Positions 1-5,074 are shown, counted from the stretch's first letter. The stretch: 6,818 bases of DNA from Anaerotignum sp. (GCA_017442465.1 JAFRZQ010000298.1:1-6818); one strand, 5' to 3'. The notes: generated by a model from the letters alone, not told the origin. Made by a program: numbers and translations.

Positions 1-46
1 CCTTAGGCAGTTCCAGCGCTTCTGTTACATTTTTCCGCAGTCCCAT
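1..46 (-). CDS. yqfC: YqfC/YabP-family sporulation protein, N-terminal fragment
   Basis: Only the first 15 codons are present; the gene runs off the left edge. They read MGLRKNVTEALELPK, which resembles the conserved start of YqfC-type sporulation proteins (basic N-terminus, then an 'xALxLPK' segment). The ATG at 46-44 is preceded by a GAGGTGG ribosome binding site at 51-57, which supports this start. An earlier ATG at 65-63 is out of frame and reaches a stop after about 20 codons. In Bacillus, yqfC belongs to the rpsU-yqeY-...-yqfC-yqfD-phoH cluster and is expressed in the mother cell under SigE; its biochemical role is not established. The presence of rpsU-yqeY 4.4 kb upstream on the same strand strengthens the call. 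With so few residues, identity is probable rather than proven. Confidence 0.68.
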   Translation of the reverse strand, partial: MGLRKNVTEALELPK

Positions 47-50
47 ATGA

Positions 51-57
51 CCACCTC
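51..57 (-). promoter_or_regulatory. Ribosome binding site of the yqfC-like gene
   Basis: The minus strand reads GAGGTGG, six bases from the core GAGGT to the ATG at 46. It selects this ATG over the out-of-frame ATG at 65. Confidence 0.7.
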
Positions 58-71
58 AGAACCATTTGTTC

Positions 72-100
72 AGTCTATGCCTTCCGGGAATGTCCTATCA
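72..100 (-). promoter_or_regulatory. Candidate SigE-type sporulation promoter for the yqfC-like gene
   Basis: On the minus strand a -35-like TGATAGG (94-100) and a -10-like CATAGACT (72-79) are separated by 14 bases. SigE promoters have an ATA-centred -35 and a CATACAAT-like -10 at about this spacing; the -10 here matches 6 of 8 positions, and the -35 matches mainly in ATA. The site lies between the terminator of the ABC unit and the sporulation gene, where a separate promoter is expected. This is motif matching by eye. Confidence 0.42.
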
Positions 101-103
101 CAT

Positions 104-135
104 CAAAAAAGACACCCATTTTCATGAGTGTCTTT
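104..135 (-). terminator. Intrinsic terminator of the permease-ATPase unit
   Basis: Read on the minus strand, AAAGACAC pairs with GTGTCTTT. A T-G wobble and three more pairs (CAT/ATG) close a GAAA tetraloop. A run of six T follows (105-110). It begins 9 bases after the ATPase stop codon, so it ends this transcript before the yqfC-like gene. Confidence 0.92.
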
Positions 136-144
136 GACTTCATA

Positions 145-939
145 TTAACTAAGGAGTGCACGGTCGGAAGCAAATTCCTTGCCGCTGGCGATGGTAAACT
201 GCTTCAACAGATCTTCCACTGTCAGGTTTTTCTTTTCTTCCCCTTTGATATCCAGAATGATCTTGCCGTCCCACATCATGATGAGTCTGTTGCCATGGGC
301 AATGGCATCCTTCATGTTGTGTGTTACCATCAGGGCTGTCAGTTTATTTTCCGCAATAATCTTATCGGAAATTTCCAGAACCTTTGCCGCTGTTTTGGGG
401 TCGAGGGCCGCTGTATGTTCATCCAACAGCAGCAGCTTTGGCTTCTTTAATGTCGCCATCAGAAGGGTCAGCGCCTGTCTCTGGCCGCCGGAAAGGAGAC
501 CAACCTTCGCACGCAGTCTTGTTTCCAGACCCAGATCCAGCATTTTCAACAGTGCCACATATTCTTCTCTTTCTTTTCTGGTGATGCCCCATTTGAAAGA
601 ACGGGTTTTACCGCGGCGTTTTGCAATGGCCAGATTTTCTTCGATCTCCATATCTGCCGCTGTGCCGTTCATGGGATCCTGGAACACACGCCCCAGATAT
701 GCCGCTCTTTTATGCTCAGGCAGGTGTGTCACATCCACACCGTCAATGATGACCTGACCTTCATCAATGGGCCATGCCCCTGCAATGGCATTCAGCATGG
801 TGGATTTACCGGCACCGTTACCGCCGATGATGGTTACAAAATCGCCGTCTTCCAAGGTCAGATCGATGCCGTTCAATGCTCTTTTTTCATTGGGAGAACC
901 GGGATTGAATGTTTTATAGATTCCTTTTAATTCAAGCAT
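145..939 (-). CDS. ABC transporter ATP-binding protein of a TrpXYZ-like importer
   Basis: A 264-residue cytoplasmic ATPase that would power import through the adjacent permease. All expected motifs are visible: Walker A GGNGAGKST at residues 39-47, Q-loop Gln87, signature LSGGQ at 149-153, Walker B LLLLDEH with Asp173 and Glu174, D-loop ALD at 178-180, and switch His207. The stretch after the signature (RQALTLLMATLKKPK) is typical of the uncharacterised COG1101 subfamily, which accompanies BPD_transp_2-type permeases and ABC_sub_bind lipoproteins. The ATG at 939 overlaps the permease stop by 8 bp and has AGGAGG at 948-953, eight bases upstream, so the two are translationally coupled. A strong terminator follows at once. 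The substrate cannot be read from an ATPase; relatives import aromatic amino acids, so cargo is inferred only from family. Confidence 0.93.
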   Translation of the reverse strand: MLELKGIYKTFNPGSPNEKRALNGIDLTLEDGDFVTIIGGNGAGKSTMLNAIAGAWPIDEGQVIIDGVDVTHLPEHKRAAYLGRVFQDPMNGTAADMEIEENLAIAKRRGKTRSFKWGITRKEREEYVALLKMLDLGLETRLRAKVGLLSGGQRQALTLLMATLKKPKLLLLDEHTAALDPKTAAKVLEISDKIIAENKLTALMVTHNMKDAIAHGNRLIMMWDGKIILDIKGEEKKNLTVEDLLKQFTIASGKEFASDRALLS

Positions 940-1843
940 TCTTGCCGCCTCCTCTCTTTACATGGCTGGCATTGTACTTTCCTTTTAAGTAAGGCACTGC
1001 CAGGAATGCCGCTACGATCAGTGCACTGATCAGTTTCATATCTGTTGTTTCCAGACCCAGCCACAGTACCACTGCGATAACGCAGAAATACATGATGGCG
1101 CCGAATACAACTGCCGCCATTCGCAGCATATAGTTGAAGTGTACCAGTCTGCCCAATACCACTTCACCGATGATAACCGCCGCCAGACCGATAACGATGG
1201 CGCCTCGGCCCATATTTACGTCGGCGTTGCCCTGATACTGGGCATACAGACCGCCAGCCAGCGCAACCACACCATTGGAGATCATCAGACCAATGATCTT
1301 CATATGGTCTGTATTCGTGCCCTGGGCACGGGCCATGATCTCATTACAGCCAGTCGCACGGAACACACGACCGATTTCTGTACCGTAGAAGCAATACAGC
1401 AGCACGATCAGTACCGCACAGAAGATCACGCCCACCAGGATCGCATTGGGGATATCTCTCAAGCTCAGGATCAGATCGTAATTATCCACACTGATGGCCT
1501 GATTGGATTTGCCCATGATACGCATATTTACAGAATACAGTCCCAGCTGTGTCAGAATACCCGCAAGGATGCCGGGAATACCGAAAGCAACATGGAAAAC
1601 ACCTGTTGCCAGACCGGCCAGCATACCTGCAATGGTTGCACCGATCAGTGCCACATATACATTCTGACCGGAAAGCATCAGCATAACTGCTGTTGCACCG
1701 CCGGTGGCAATGGAACCATCTACCGTCAGGTCTGCAAAATCCAGTACTTTATAGGTCATGTATACGCCGATCGCCATGATGCCCCAGATCAGCCCCTGGG
1801 CAACAGAGCCGGGCAATGCATTGAGTAATGACATAATGTTCAT
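932..1843 (-). CDS. ABC transporter permease (BPD_transp_2 family)
   Basis: A 303-residue integral membrane protein with about eight or nine hydrophobic helices, roughly at residues 13-31, 44-59, 61-85, 88-106, 132-153, 183-203, 213-231, 239-262 and 269-286. The cytoplasmic loop around residues 154-182 (GTEIGRVFRATG, then NEIMARAQG) is the segment that contacts the ATPase in this family. It resembles the permeases (COG4120) of TrpXYZ-like amino acid importers, which usually have about 290-310 residues, so it looks complete. The start at 1843 has AGGAGGA at 1851-1857, seven bases upstream; a Met at residue 4 is less well placed. The gene has its own SigA promoter (1907-1935) and overlaps the ATPase gene. 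One permease gene implies a homodimer serving both upstream binding proteins, although this is inference. Confidence 0.92.
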   Translation of the reverse strand: MNIMSLLNALPGSVAQGLIWGIMAIGVYMTYKVLDFADLTVDGSIATGGATAVMLMLSGQNVYVALIGATIAGMLAGLATGVFHVAFGIPGILAGILTQLGLYSVNMRIMGKSNQAISVDNYDLILSLRDIPNAILVGVIFCAVLIVLLYCFYGTEIGRVFRATGCNEIMARAQGTNTDHMKIIGLMISNGVVALAGGLYAQYQGNADVNMGRGAIVIGLAAVIIGEVVLGRLVHFNYMLRMAAVVFGAIMYFCVIAVVLWLGLETTDMKLISALIVAAFLAVPYLKGKYNASHVKRGGGKNA

Positions 1844-1906
1844 AAGAATTTCCTCCTGTATCTCTTATGTATTGTGTCCCATATTTTTACAGGAACAGCC
1901 TTTCTG

Positions 1907-1935
1907 ATTATACCCCTTTCATGCACTGGTTGCAA
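1907..1935 (-). promoter_or_regulatory. SigA promoter of the permease-ATPase operon
   Basis: On the minus strand, TTGCAA (1930-1935) and TATAAT (1907-1912) are separated by exactly 17 bases. This predicts a start near 1900 and a leader of about 55 nt. It lies downstream of the terminator at 1964-1995, so the permease and ATPase can be transcribed independently of the binding-protein genes. Confidence 0.85.
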
Positions 1936-1963
1936 GCACGGCAATTTTATCAGCAGCAGTTTC

Positions 1964-1995
1964 AAAAAAATAACGGAGCATTGTGCTCCGTTATT
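1964..1995 (-). terminator. Intrinsic terminator of the second binding-protein gene
   Basis: A perfect 12-bp stem on the minus strand (AATAACGGAGCA with TGCTCCGTTATT, 3-base loop) is followed by a T run at 1964-1970. It lies 72 bases past the stop codon at 2068 and just before the permease promoter. Confidence 0.92.
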
Positions 1996-2067
1996 CCATC
2001 ACCTTCGTATTCACTTTATCTTTTAACAGAATGGTTATAAAGGAGCTCATACATCTATGTTTATTTT

Positions 2068-3039
2068 TTATTCACCGATGGCTACCATGCCTTCGGGGAT
2101 CGCAATATTCAGTGTTTCTGCGATTTCCGCATTATATTTTTCTGTGATGCCTTCAGAAACGTATTCAATGGGCATTTCCGCAGGATCTGCACCATTTACC
2201 AGGATCTCATAAGCCATTTCTGCTGCTTTTGCACCCAGATCATAGTAGCTGATAGACAGTGTTGCCACACCGCAGCCTGCGCAGATACCTTCTTCGCCGG
2301 CGATTACGGGAACGCCTGCAGGAACCGCTACGTTTTTGATGATTTCCGTATTGTTTGCCATGGTGTTATCTGTAGGAACATACAGCACGTCGCATTCAGA
2401 AACTGCCTTTGTTACAACTGCCTGTACTTCATTGGAATCCGCTGCTGTGTATTCTGCCCACGCTACGCCGGCTTTGTCCAGTTCAGCCTGTGCCAGCTGA
2501 GACTGATAGATGGAGTTCGGTTCTGCGGAACAGTACAGGATACCAACTTTCTGCACATCAGGGATCAGTTCCATCAGCATTGTGATCTGTTCATCGATGG
2601 GAGCCAGGTCAGATGCACCGGTTACATTTCTGCCGGGTGCTTCGTTGGAATCAACCACGCCTGCTGTCACATAGTCTGTTACAGATGTACCAACGATAGG
2701 AATATCTGCTGTTGCTGCAGATGCGGACTGCAGTGCTGTTGTTGCATTTGCCATGATCAGATCCACACCGTCAGAAACAAATTTTGTTGCGATGGTGGTG
2801 CAGTTGGTCTGTTCGCCCTGGGCATTCTGATAATCAAAGGCTACATTGCCATCCATCAGTTCTGTCAGTTTTTCCTGGAAGCCCTGTGTCGCTGCATCCA
2901 GTGCAGGATGTTCCAGCTGCTGCACGATGCCAACTGTATATTCAGCGGCTGTATCACCGGAATCGCCGGAGCCGCCGCAGCCTGTCATTGCCATTGATAC
3001 TACCATCATTGTTGCGATCGCTTTCATCCATTTCTTCAT
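2068..3039 (-). CDS. Substrate-binding lipoprotein of ABC importer, copy nearest the permease
   Basis: A 323-residue extracytoplasmic binding protein of the ABC_sub_bind (COG2984, PF04392) family. It would capture the ligand outside the membrane and deliver it to the permease encoded next downstream. Residues 1-20 form a signal peptide with lipobox MTGC; Cys21 would be lipidated, followed by a Gly/Ser/Asp linker to about residue 32. The mature domain begins with TVGIVQ and contains the family's ANATTALQ, GTSVTDY and SAEPNSIYQ segments and SISYYDLG near the C-terminus. The ATG at 3039 was chosen over a frame start at 3081 because AAGGAGA (3048-3054) stands about nine bases before it and the signal peptide then has normal length. 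It has its own promoter and terminator. Relatives bind tryptophan or tyrosine; the ligand here is unproven. It is a close paralogue of the gene at 3261-4232. Confidence 0.93.
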   Translation of the reverse strand: MKKWMKAIATMMVVSMAMTGCGGSGDSGDTAAEYTVGIVQQLEHPALDAATQGFQEKLTELMDGNVAFDYQNAQGEQTNCTTIATKFVSDGVDLIMANATTALQSASAATADIPIVGTSVTDYVTAGVVDSNEAPGRNVTGASDLAPIDEQITMLMELIPDVQKVGILYCSAEPNSIYQSQLAQAELDKAGVAWAEYTAADSNEVQAVVTKAVSECDVLYVPTDNTMANNTEIIKNVAVPAGVPVIAGEEGICAGCGVATLSISYYDLGAKAAEMAYEILVNGADPAEMPIEYVSEGITEKYNAEIAETLNIAIPEGMVAIGE

Positions 3040-3047
3040 AAAGAACA

Positions 3048-3054
3048 TCTCCTT
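3048..3054 (-). promoter_or_regulatory. Ribosome binding site deciding the start of the second binding protein
   Basis: AAGGAGA on the minus strand precedes the ATG at 3039 by about nine bases. The same AAGGAGATGTT...TTTATGAAG arrangement occurs before the paralogue (4241-4247), which supports the shorter start in both genes. Confidence 0.8.
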
Positions 3055-3071
3055 TTTCTTATGTATCATTT

Positions 3072-3113
3072 GCTTTAGCACTGTGACGCATATACGCGTG
3101 TATGTACTAAAGC
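3072..3113 (-). repeat. Inverted repeat overlapping the transcription start of the second binding-protein gene
   Basis: On the minus strand GCTTTAGTAC and GTGCTAAAGC pair over ten positions (one T-G wobble), with a second short dyad (ACGC/GCGT) inside. The outer arm begins two bases after the -10 element, so the predicted start near 3108 falls within it. It could be an operator for a repressor, or partly a 5' leader hairpin. No such element precedes the paralogue. Confidence 0.6.
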
Positions 3114-3114
3114 T

Positions 3115-3142
3115 ATTATAGCACTCCCCCTTCTTTTGTCAA
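3115..3142 (-). promoter_or_regulatory. Extended -10 SigA promoter of the second binding-protein gene
   Basis: TTGACA (3137-3142) and TATAAT (3115-3120) on the minus strand have a 16-base spacer ending in TGC, giving an extended -10 (TGCTATAAT). Both hexamers match consensus perfectly. The layout is the same as at the paralogue's promoter (4290-4317), including the GTGC before the -10. Confidence 0.92.
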
Positions 3143-3162
3143 TAGATTGTATTAAAATAGAT
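3141..3162. repeat. Direct repeat AATAGAT, 15-base period, at the -35 region
   Basis: AATAGAT occurs at 3141-3147 and 3156-3162 on the plus strand, the first copy overlapping the -35 box. The same heptamer occurs once upstream of the paralogue's promoter (4341-4347). It may be a regulator site, but the sequence is AT-rich and short, so chance is possible. Confidence 0.3.
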
Positions 3163-3177
3163 ACAAAGTTTTTTCAT

Positions 3178-3208
3178 AAGAAAAGCGGAGCCGCAATAGC
3201 TCCGCTTT
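3178..3208 (-). terminator. Intrinsic terminator of the first binding-protein gene
   Basis: A perfect 10-bp stem, AAAGCGGAGC with GCTCCGCTTT on the minus strand (7-base loop), is followed by TCTT. It lies about 50 bases past the stop at 3261. The T tract is interrupted by a C and is shorter than at the other terminators, so some read-through into the next gene is possible. Confidence 0.78.
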
Positions 3209-3260
3209 CTGTGATATCTGCAGCATTTCCGTTGCTTTTCTTCTATATGAAATGATAGTC

Positions 3261-4232
3261 TTATTCAACCGCTGTCATGCCTTCGGGAACAGTTACGCCC
3301 AGAGATTCAGCGATTGCGGGGTTATATTTGGGAGTGATACCTTCGGATACGAATGCGATAGGCATTTCAGCGGGATCTGCACCGTTTACCAGGATTTCAT
3401 AAGCCATTTCGCCGGCTTTTACGCCCAGGTCATAATAGCTGATGGACAGTGTGGACAGAGCGCCTTCCAGACACATCTGTTCTGCACCTGCGAAGGAAAC
3501 AACACCTGCGGGAACAGTTACGTTCTTCACGATTTCCATATTGTTTGCCAGTGTATTGTCTGTAGGGATATAAACAGCGCCGCATTCAGAAACTGCATTT
3601 GTCAGAACTGCCTGAATTTCATTGGAGTCTGCCACTGTGTATACGCCGTAGTCTCTGCCCAGAGATGTCAGATATTTTTCTGCCAGCTCAGCCTGGTAGA
3701 TGGAATTGGGTTCCGCGGAGCAGTAAACGATGGCTACTTTTGTATCGTCTTCACAGAACTGCAGCAGTACATCGATCTGTGCATCAATGGAGGACAGGTC
3801 AGAAACGCCTGTTACATTTCTACCGGGTGCTTCGTTGGAATCAACCACACCTGCTGTCACATAGTCTGTTACGGAAGTACCTACAATGGGGATATCTGCT
3901 GTTGCTGCATATGCAGACTGCAGTGCTGTTGTTGCGTTTGCCATGATCAGGTCACAACCATCAGAAACAAATTTTGTTGCGATGGTTGTACAGTTTGTCT
4001 GTTCACCCTGTGCATTCTGATAATCAAAGGCTACATCTTCGCCCAAAAGTTCTGTCAGTTTATCCTGGAAGCCCTGTGTTGCCGCATCCAGTGCCGCATG
4101 TTCCATCTGCTGGATGATCCCTACGCGATACGCCGCATCGCCGCCGGATGTATCTTCGGAGCCGCCGCCGCAGCCTGTCATTACCATTGCTGCTGTCATC
4201 ATCAGTGCTGTCAGTTTCATCATTTTCTTCAT
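3261..4232 (-). CDS. Substrate-binding lipoprotein of ABC importer, first copy of tandem pair
   Basis: A 323-residue lipoprotein of the ABC_sub_bind (COG2984) family, exactly the length of its neighbour. The signal peptide spans residues 1-20 with lipobox MTGC (Cys21), then a Gly/Ser/Asp linker. The mature domain (YRVGIIQQ onward) shares 77 of 80 residues with the paralogue over residues 67-146, then diverges in the middle third. It keeps SAEPNSIYQ and SISYYDLG, but the loop just before SISYYDLG reads GAEQMCLEGALSTL rather than GEEGICAGCGVATL. That difference suggests a different ligand or affinity (inference). The ATG at 4232, with AAGGAGA at 4241-4247, is preferred to the in-frame ATG at 4256, which lies in a leader hairpin. 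It has its own strong promoter and terminator, so it appears monocistronic. It presumably shares the single permease/ATPase encoded downstream. Confidence 0.93.
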   Translation of the reverse strand: MKKMMKLTALMMTAAMVMTGCGGGSEDTSGGDAAYRVGIIQQMEHAALDAATQGFQDKLTELLGEDVAFDYQNAQGEQTNCTTIATKFVSDGCDLIMANATTALQSAYAATADIPIVGTSVTDYVTAGVVDSNEAPGRNVTGVSDLSSIDAQIDVLLQFCEDDTKVAIVYCSAEPNSIYQAELAEKYLTSLGRDYGVYTVADSNEIQAVLTNAVSECGAVYIPTDNTLANNMEIVKNVTVPAGVVSFAGAEQMCLEGALSTLSISYYDLGVKAGEMAYEILVNGADPAEMPIAFVSEGITPKYNPAIAESLGVTVPEGMTAVE

Positions 4233-4240
4233 AAATAACA

Positions 4241-4247
4241 TCTCCTT
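4241..4247 (-). promoter_or_regulatory. Ribosome binding site deciding the start of the first binding protein
   Basis: AAGGAGA on the minus strand stands about nine bases before the ATG at 4232 and lies inside the longer frame that starts at 4256. The shorter start is therefore the functional one. Confidence 0.8.
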
Positions 4248-4253
4248 ATCTTT

Positions 4254-4270
4254 CATCTAATTCTTAGATG
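4254..4270 (-). repeat. 5' leader hairpin of the first binding-protein mRNA
   Basis: CATCTAA and TTAGATG form a perfect 7-bp stem with a 3-base loop, between the predicted transcription start (near 4283) and the ribosome binding site. No T run follows, so it is not a terminator. It may stabilise the short leader. Confidence 0.55.
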
Positions 4271-4289
4271 TTTGCTATCGATGTATTGA

Positions 4290-4317
4290 ATTATAGCACC
4301 CTGATTTTCAATGTCAA
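4290..4317 (-). promoter_or_regulatory. Extended -10 SigA promoter of the first binding-protein gene
   Basis: TTGACA (4312-4317), a 16-base spacer ending in TGC, and TATAAT (4290-4295) on the minus strand. Both hexamers are consensus and the -10 is extended. The predicted leader is about 50 nt, too short for a T-box or other large riboswitch. Confidence 0.93.
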
Positions 4318-4323
4318 CACTAA

Positions 4324-4338
4324 ATCGAATATTTCGAT
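4324..4338. promoter_or_regulatory. Candidate operator palindrome upstream of the first binding-protein promoter
   Basis: ATCGAA-TAT-TTCGAT is a perfect 6-3-6 inverted repeat beginning six bases upstream of the -35 box. An ATCGAT core also occurs just downstream of the -10 (4277-4282) and further upstream in TAATCGATTTA (4361-4371). A dyad here fits an activator or repressor site; the regulator is unknown. Confidence 0.45.
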
Positions 4339-4373
4339 GCAATAGATTTAATTTTCTGTTTAATCGATTTATA

Positions 4374-4407
4374 GGACATTTGAAAGCAAAATTTTACAGG
4401 AATGTCC
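4374..4407. repeat. Inverted repeat GGACATT/AATGTCC in the yqeY-importer gap
   Basis: GGACATT (4374-4380) and AATGTCC (4401-4407) form a 7-bp dyad around a 20-base AT-rich loop. It lies between the yqeY terminator and the importer promoter and has no T run in either direction. The role is unknown. Confidence 0.4.
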
Positions 4408-4431
4408 CACAAAAAGCCCCATCCCTTTTAC

Positions 4432-4464
4432 AAAAAAAGAAGACCACAGGAAAACCTGTGGTCT
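4432..4464 (-). terminator. Intrinsic terminator of the rpsU-yqeY unit
   Basis: AGACCACAGG and CCTGTGGTCT form a perfect 10-bp stem with a TTTT loop on the minus strand, followed by TTCTTTTTTT. It begins 15 bases after the yqeY stop and isolates the ABC genes from the upstream operon. Confidence 0.94.
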
Positions 4465-4479
4465 GTGAATTTTTGATCA

Positions 4480-4929
4480 TTACTTGCCTGTGAGCAGTTT
4501 TTTCACAAGGGCACCAACAACTTTCATGTCAGCACGGCCTTTTACCTTGGGATTTACAATGCCCATAACTTTGCCCATTTCCTTAACGGAAGCGGCACCT
4601 GTTTCTGCGATCGCTTCTTCAACGATCTTTGCGATTTCATCTTCGCTCAGCTGTTCAGGAAGGTAACTTAACAAAATTTCGATCTCTTTATTGAGTTTTT
4701 CGATCAGATCTTCTCTGCCGCTCTTGATATAGTCGGGCAAGGAATCACGTCTGCTTTTCAGCTGTTTGGAAATGATATCCAGAACGCCTTCATCATCCAG
4801 TTCCACTTTGTTATCCTTTTCATACTGCAGGATACCGGAACGGATCAGCTGAACTGTGTCCTTTTTCAGAGTATCTTTCTCTTTCATTGCAGTCTTCAGA
4901 TCTGCAAAGAGCTGTTCTTTTAATGACAT
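4480..4929 (-). CDS. yqeY: GatB/YqeY domain-containing protein
   Basis: A 149-residue cytoplasmic protein, the usual length for free-standing YqeY. The start MSLKEQLFADLKTAMKEKD, the central RRDSLPDYIKSGREDL segment and the C-terminal GKVMGIVNPKVKGRADM segment match the family along its whole length. The second half resembles the tRNA-binding tail domain of the amidotransferase subunit GatB. The exact function of the free-standing protein is not established, though a link to tRNA or translation is usually assumed. The ATG at 4929 has AAAAGGGA at 4937-4944, seven bases upstream. It follows rpsU by 145 bases, as in many Bacillota, and is probably co-transcribed from the rpsU promoter because no clear promoter is seen in the gap. 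A strong terminator follows. Confidence 0.93.
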   Translation of the reverse strand: MSLKEQLFADLKTAMKEKDTLKKDTVQLIRSGILQYEKDNKVELDDEGVLDIISKQLKSRRDSLPDYIKSGREDLIEKLNKEIEILLSYLPEQLSEDEIAKIVEEAIAETGAASVKEMGKVMGIVNPKVKGRADMKVVGALVKKLLTGK

Positions 4930-4972
4930 ATAATCATCCCTTTTCGCTCTAGAATAAACATGAAAGCAATTC

Positions 4973-4989
4973 GTAAAGCTCCGCTTTAC
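4973..4989. repeat. Hairpin in the rpsU-yqeY intergenic region
   Basis: GTAAAGC and GCTTTAC form a perfect 7-bp stem with a 3-base loop. No T run follows, so it is not a standard terminator. In the mRNA it could be a processing or stability element that separates S21 from YqeY expression. Confidence 0.5.
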
Positions 4990-5025
4990 TCATCACATTA
5001 GGTTTTCAAATGTCTGTGCAAATGT

Positions 5026-5039
5026 GCAGGCAAGCCTGC
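5026..5039. repeat. Short GC-rich hairpin downstream of rpsU
   Basis: GCAGGC and GCCTGC form a 6-bp GC-rich dyad around only two bases (a loop of about four would open one or two pairs). It lies 36 bases past the rpsU stop without a T run. It may attenuate or stabilise, or may be chance. Confidence 0.35.
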
Positions 5040-5054
5040 CCTTTGCTCAGCCAC

Positions 5055-5070
5055 ATGAAAACGCTTTCAT
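5055..5070. promoter_or_regulatory. cre-like palindrome (candidate CcpA site) just after rpsU
   Basis: ATGAAAACGCTTTCAT matches the catabolite-responsive-element consensus (WTGNAANCGNWWNCA) at every fixed position. It starts four bases past the rpsU stop codon. No promoter is visible next to it, so it could act as a transcription roadblock before yqeY, or it could simply be an RNA hairpin at the rpsU 3' end. Confidence 0.45.
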
Positions 5071-5074
5071 ACGA

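Noticed and set aside
179..757. Plus-strand open frame opposite the ATPase gene
   Set aside because: Antisense shadow of an ATPase with all motifs intact; no initiation signal or recognisable family.
1139..1828. Plus-strand open frame of 229 codons opposite the permease gene
   Set aside because: Antisense shadow of the permease; its His/Gln/Thr-rich composition reflects the complement of hydrophobic codons.
3040..3081. Longer N-terminus for the second binding protein
   Set aside because: It would put 14 charged residues before the signal peptide and include the ribosome binding site that serves the ATG at 3039.
3252..4238. Long plus-strand open frame of 328 codons opposite the first binding-protein gene
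   Set aside because: It is the antisense shadow of a clearly recognisable lipoprotein gene. Its product is rich in Cys/His/Ile with no recognisable domain, and it has no ribosome binding site.
4233..4311. T-box or amino-acid riboswitch before the importer, as in streptococcal trpXYZ
   Set aside because: The predicted leaders are only about 50-70 nt, with no specifier or antiterminator structure and no T-box sequence.
4311..4493. Small plus-strand open frame of 60 codons in the yqeY-importer gap
   Set aside because: It overlaps the minus-strand promoter, dyads and terminator, lacks a ribosome binding site and shows no protein-like pattern.
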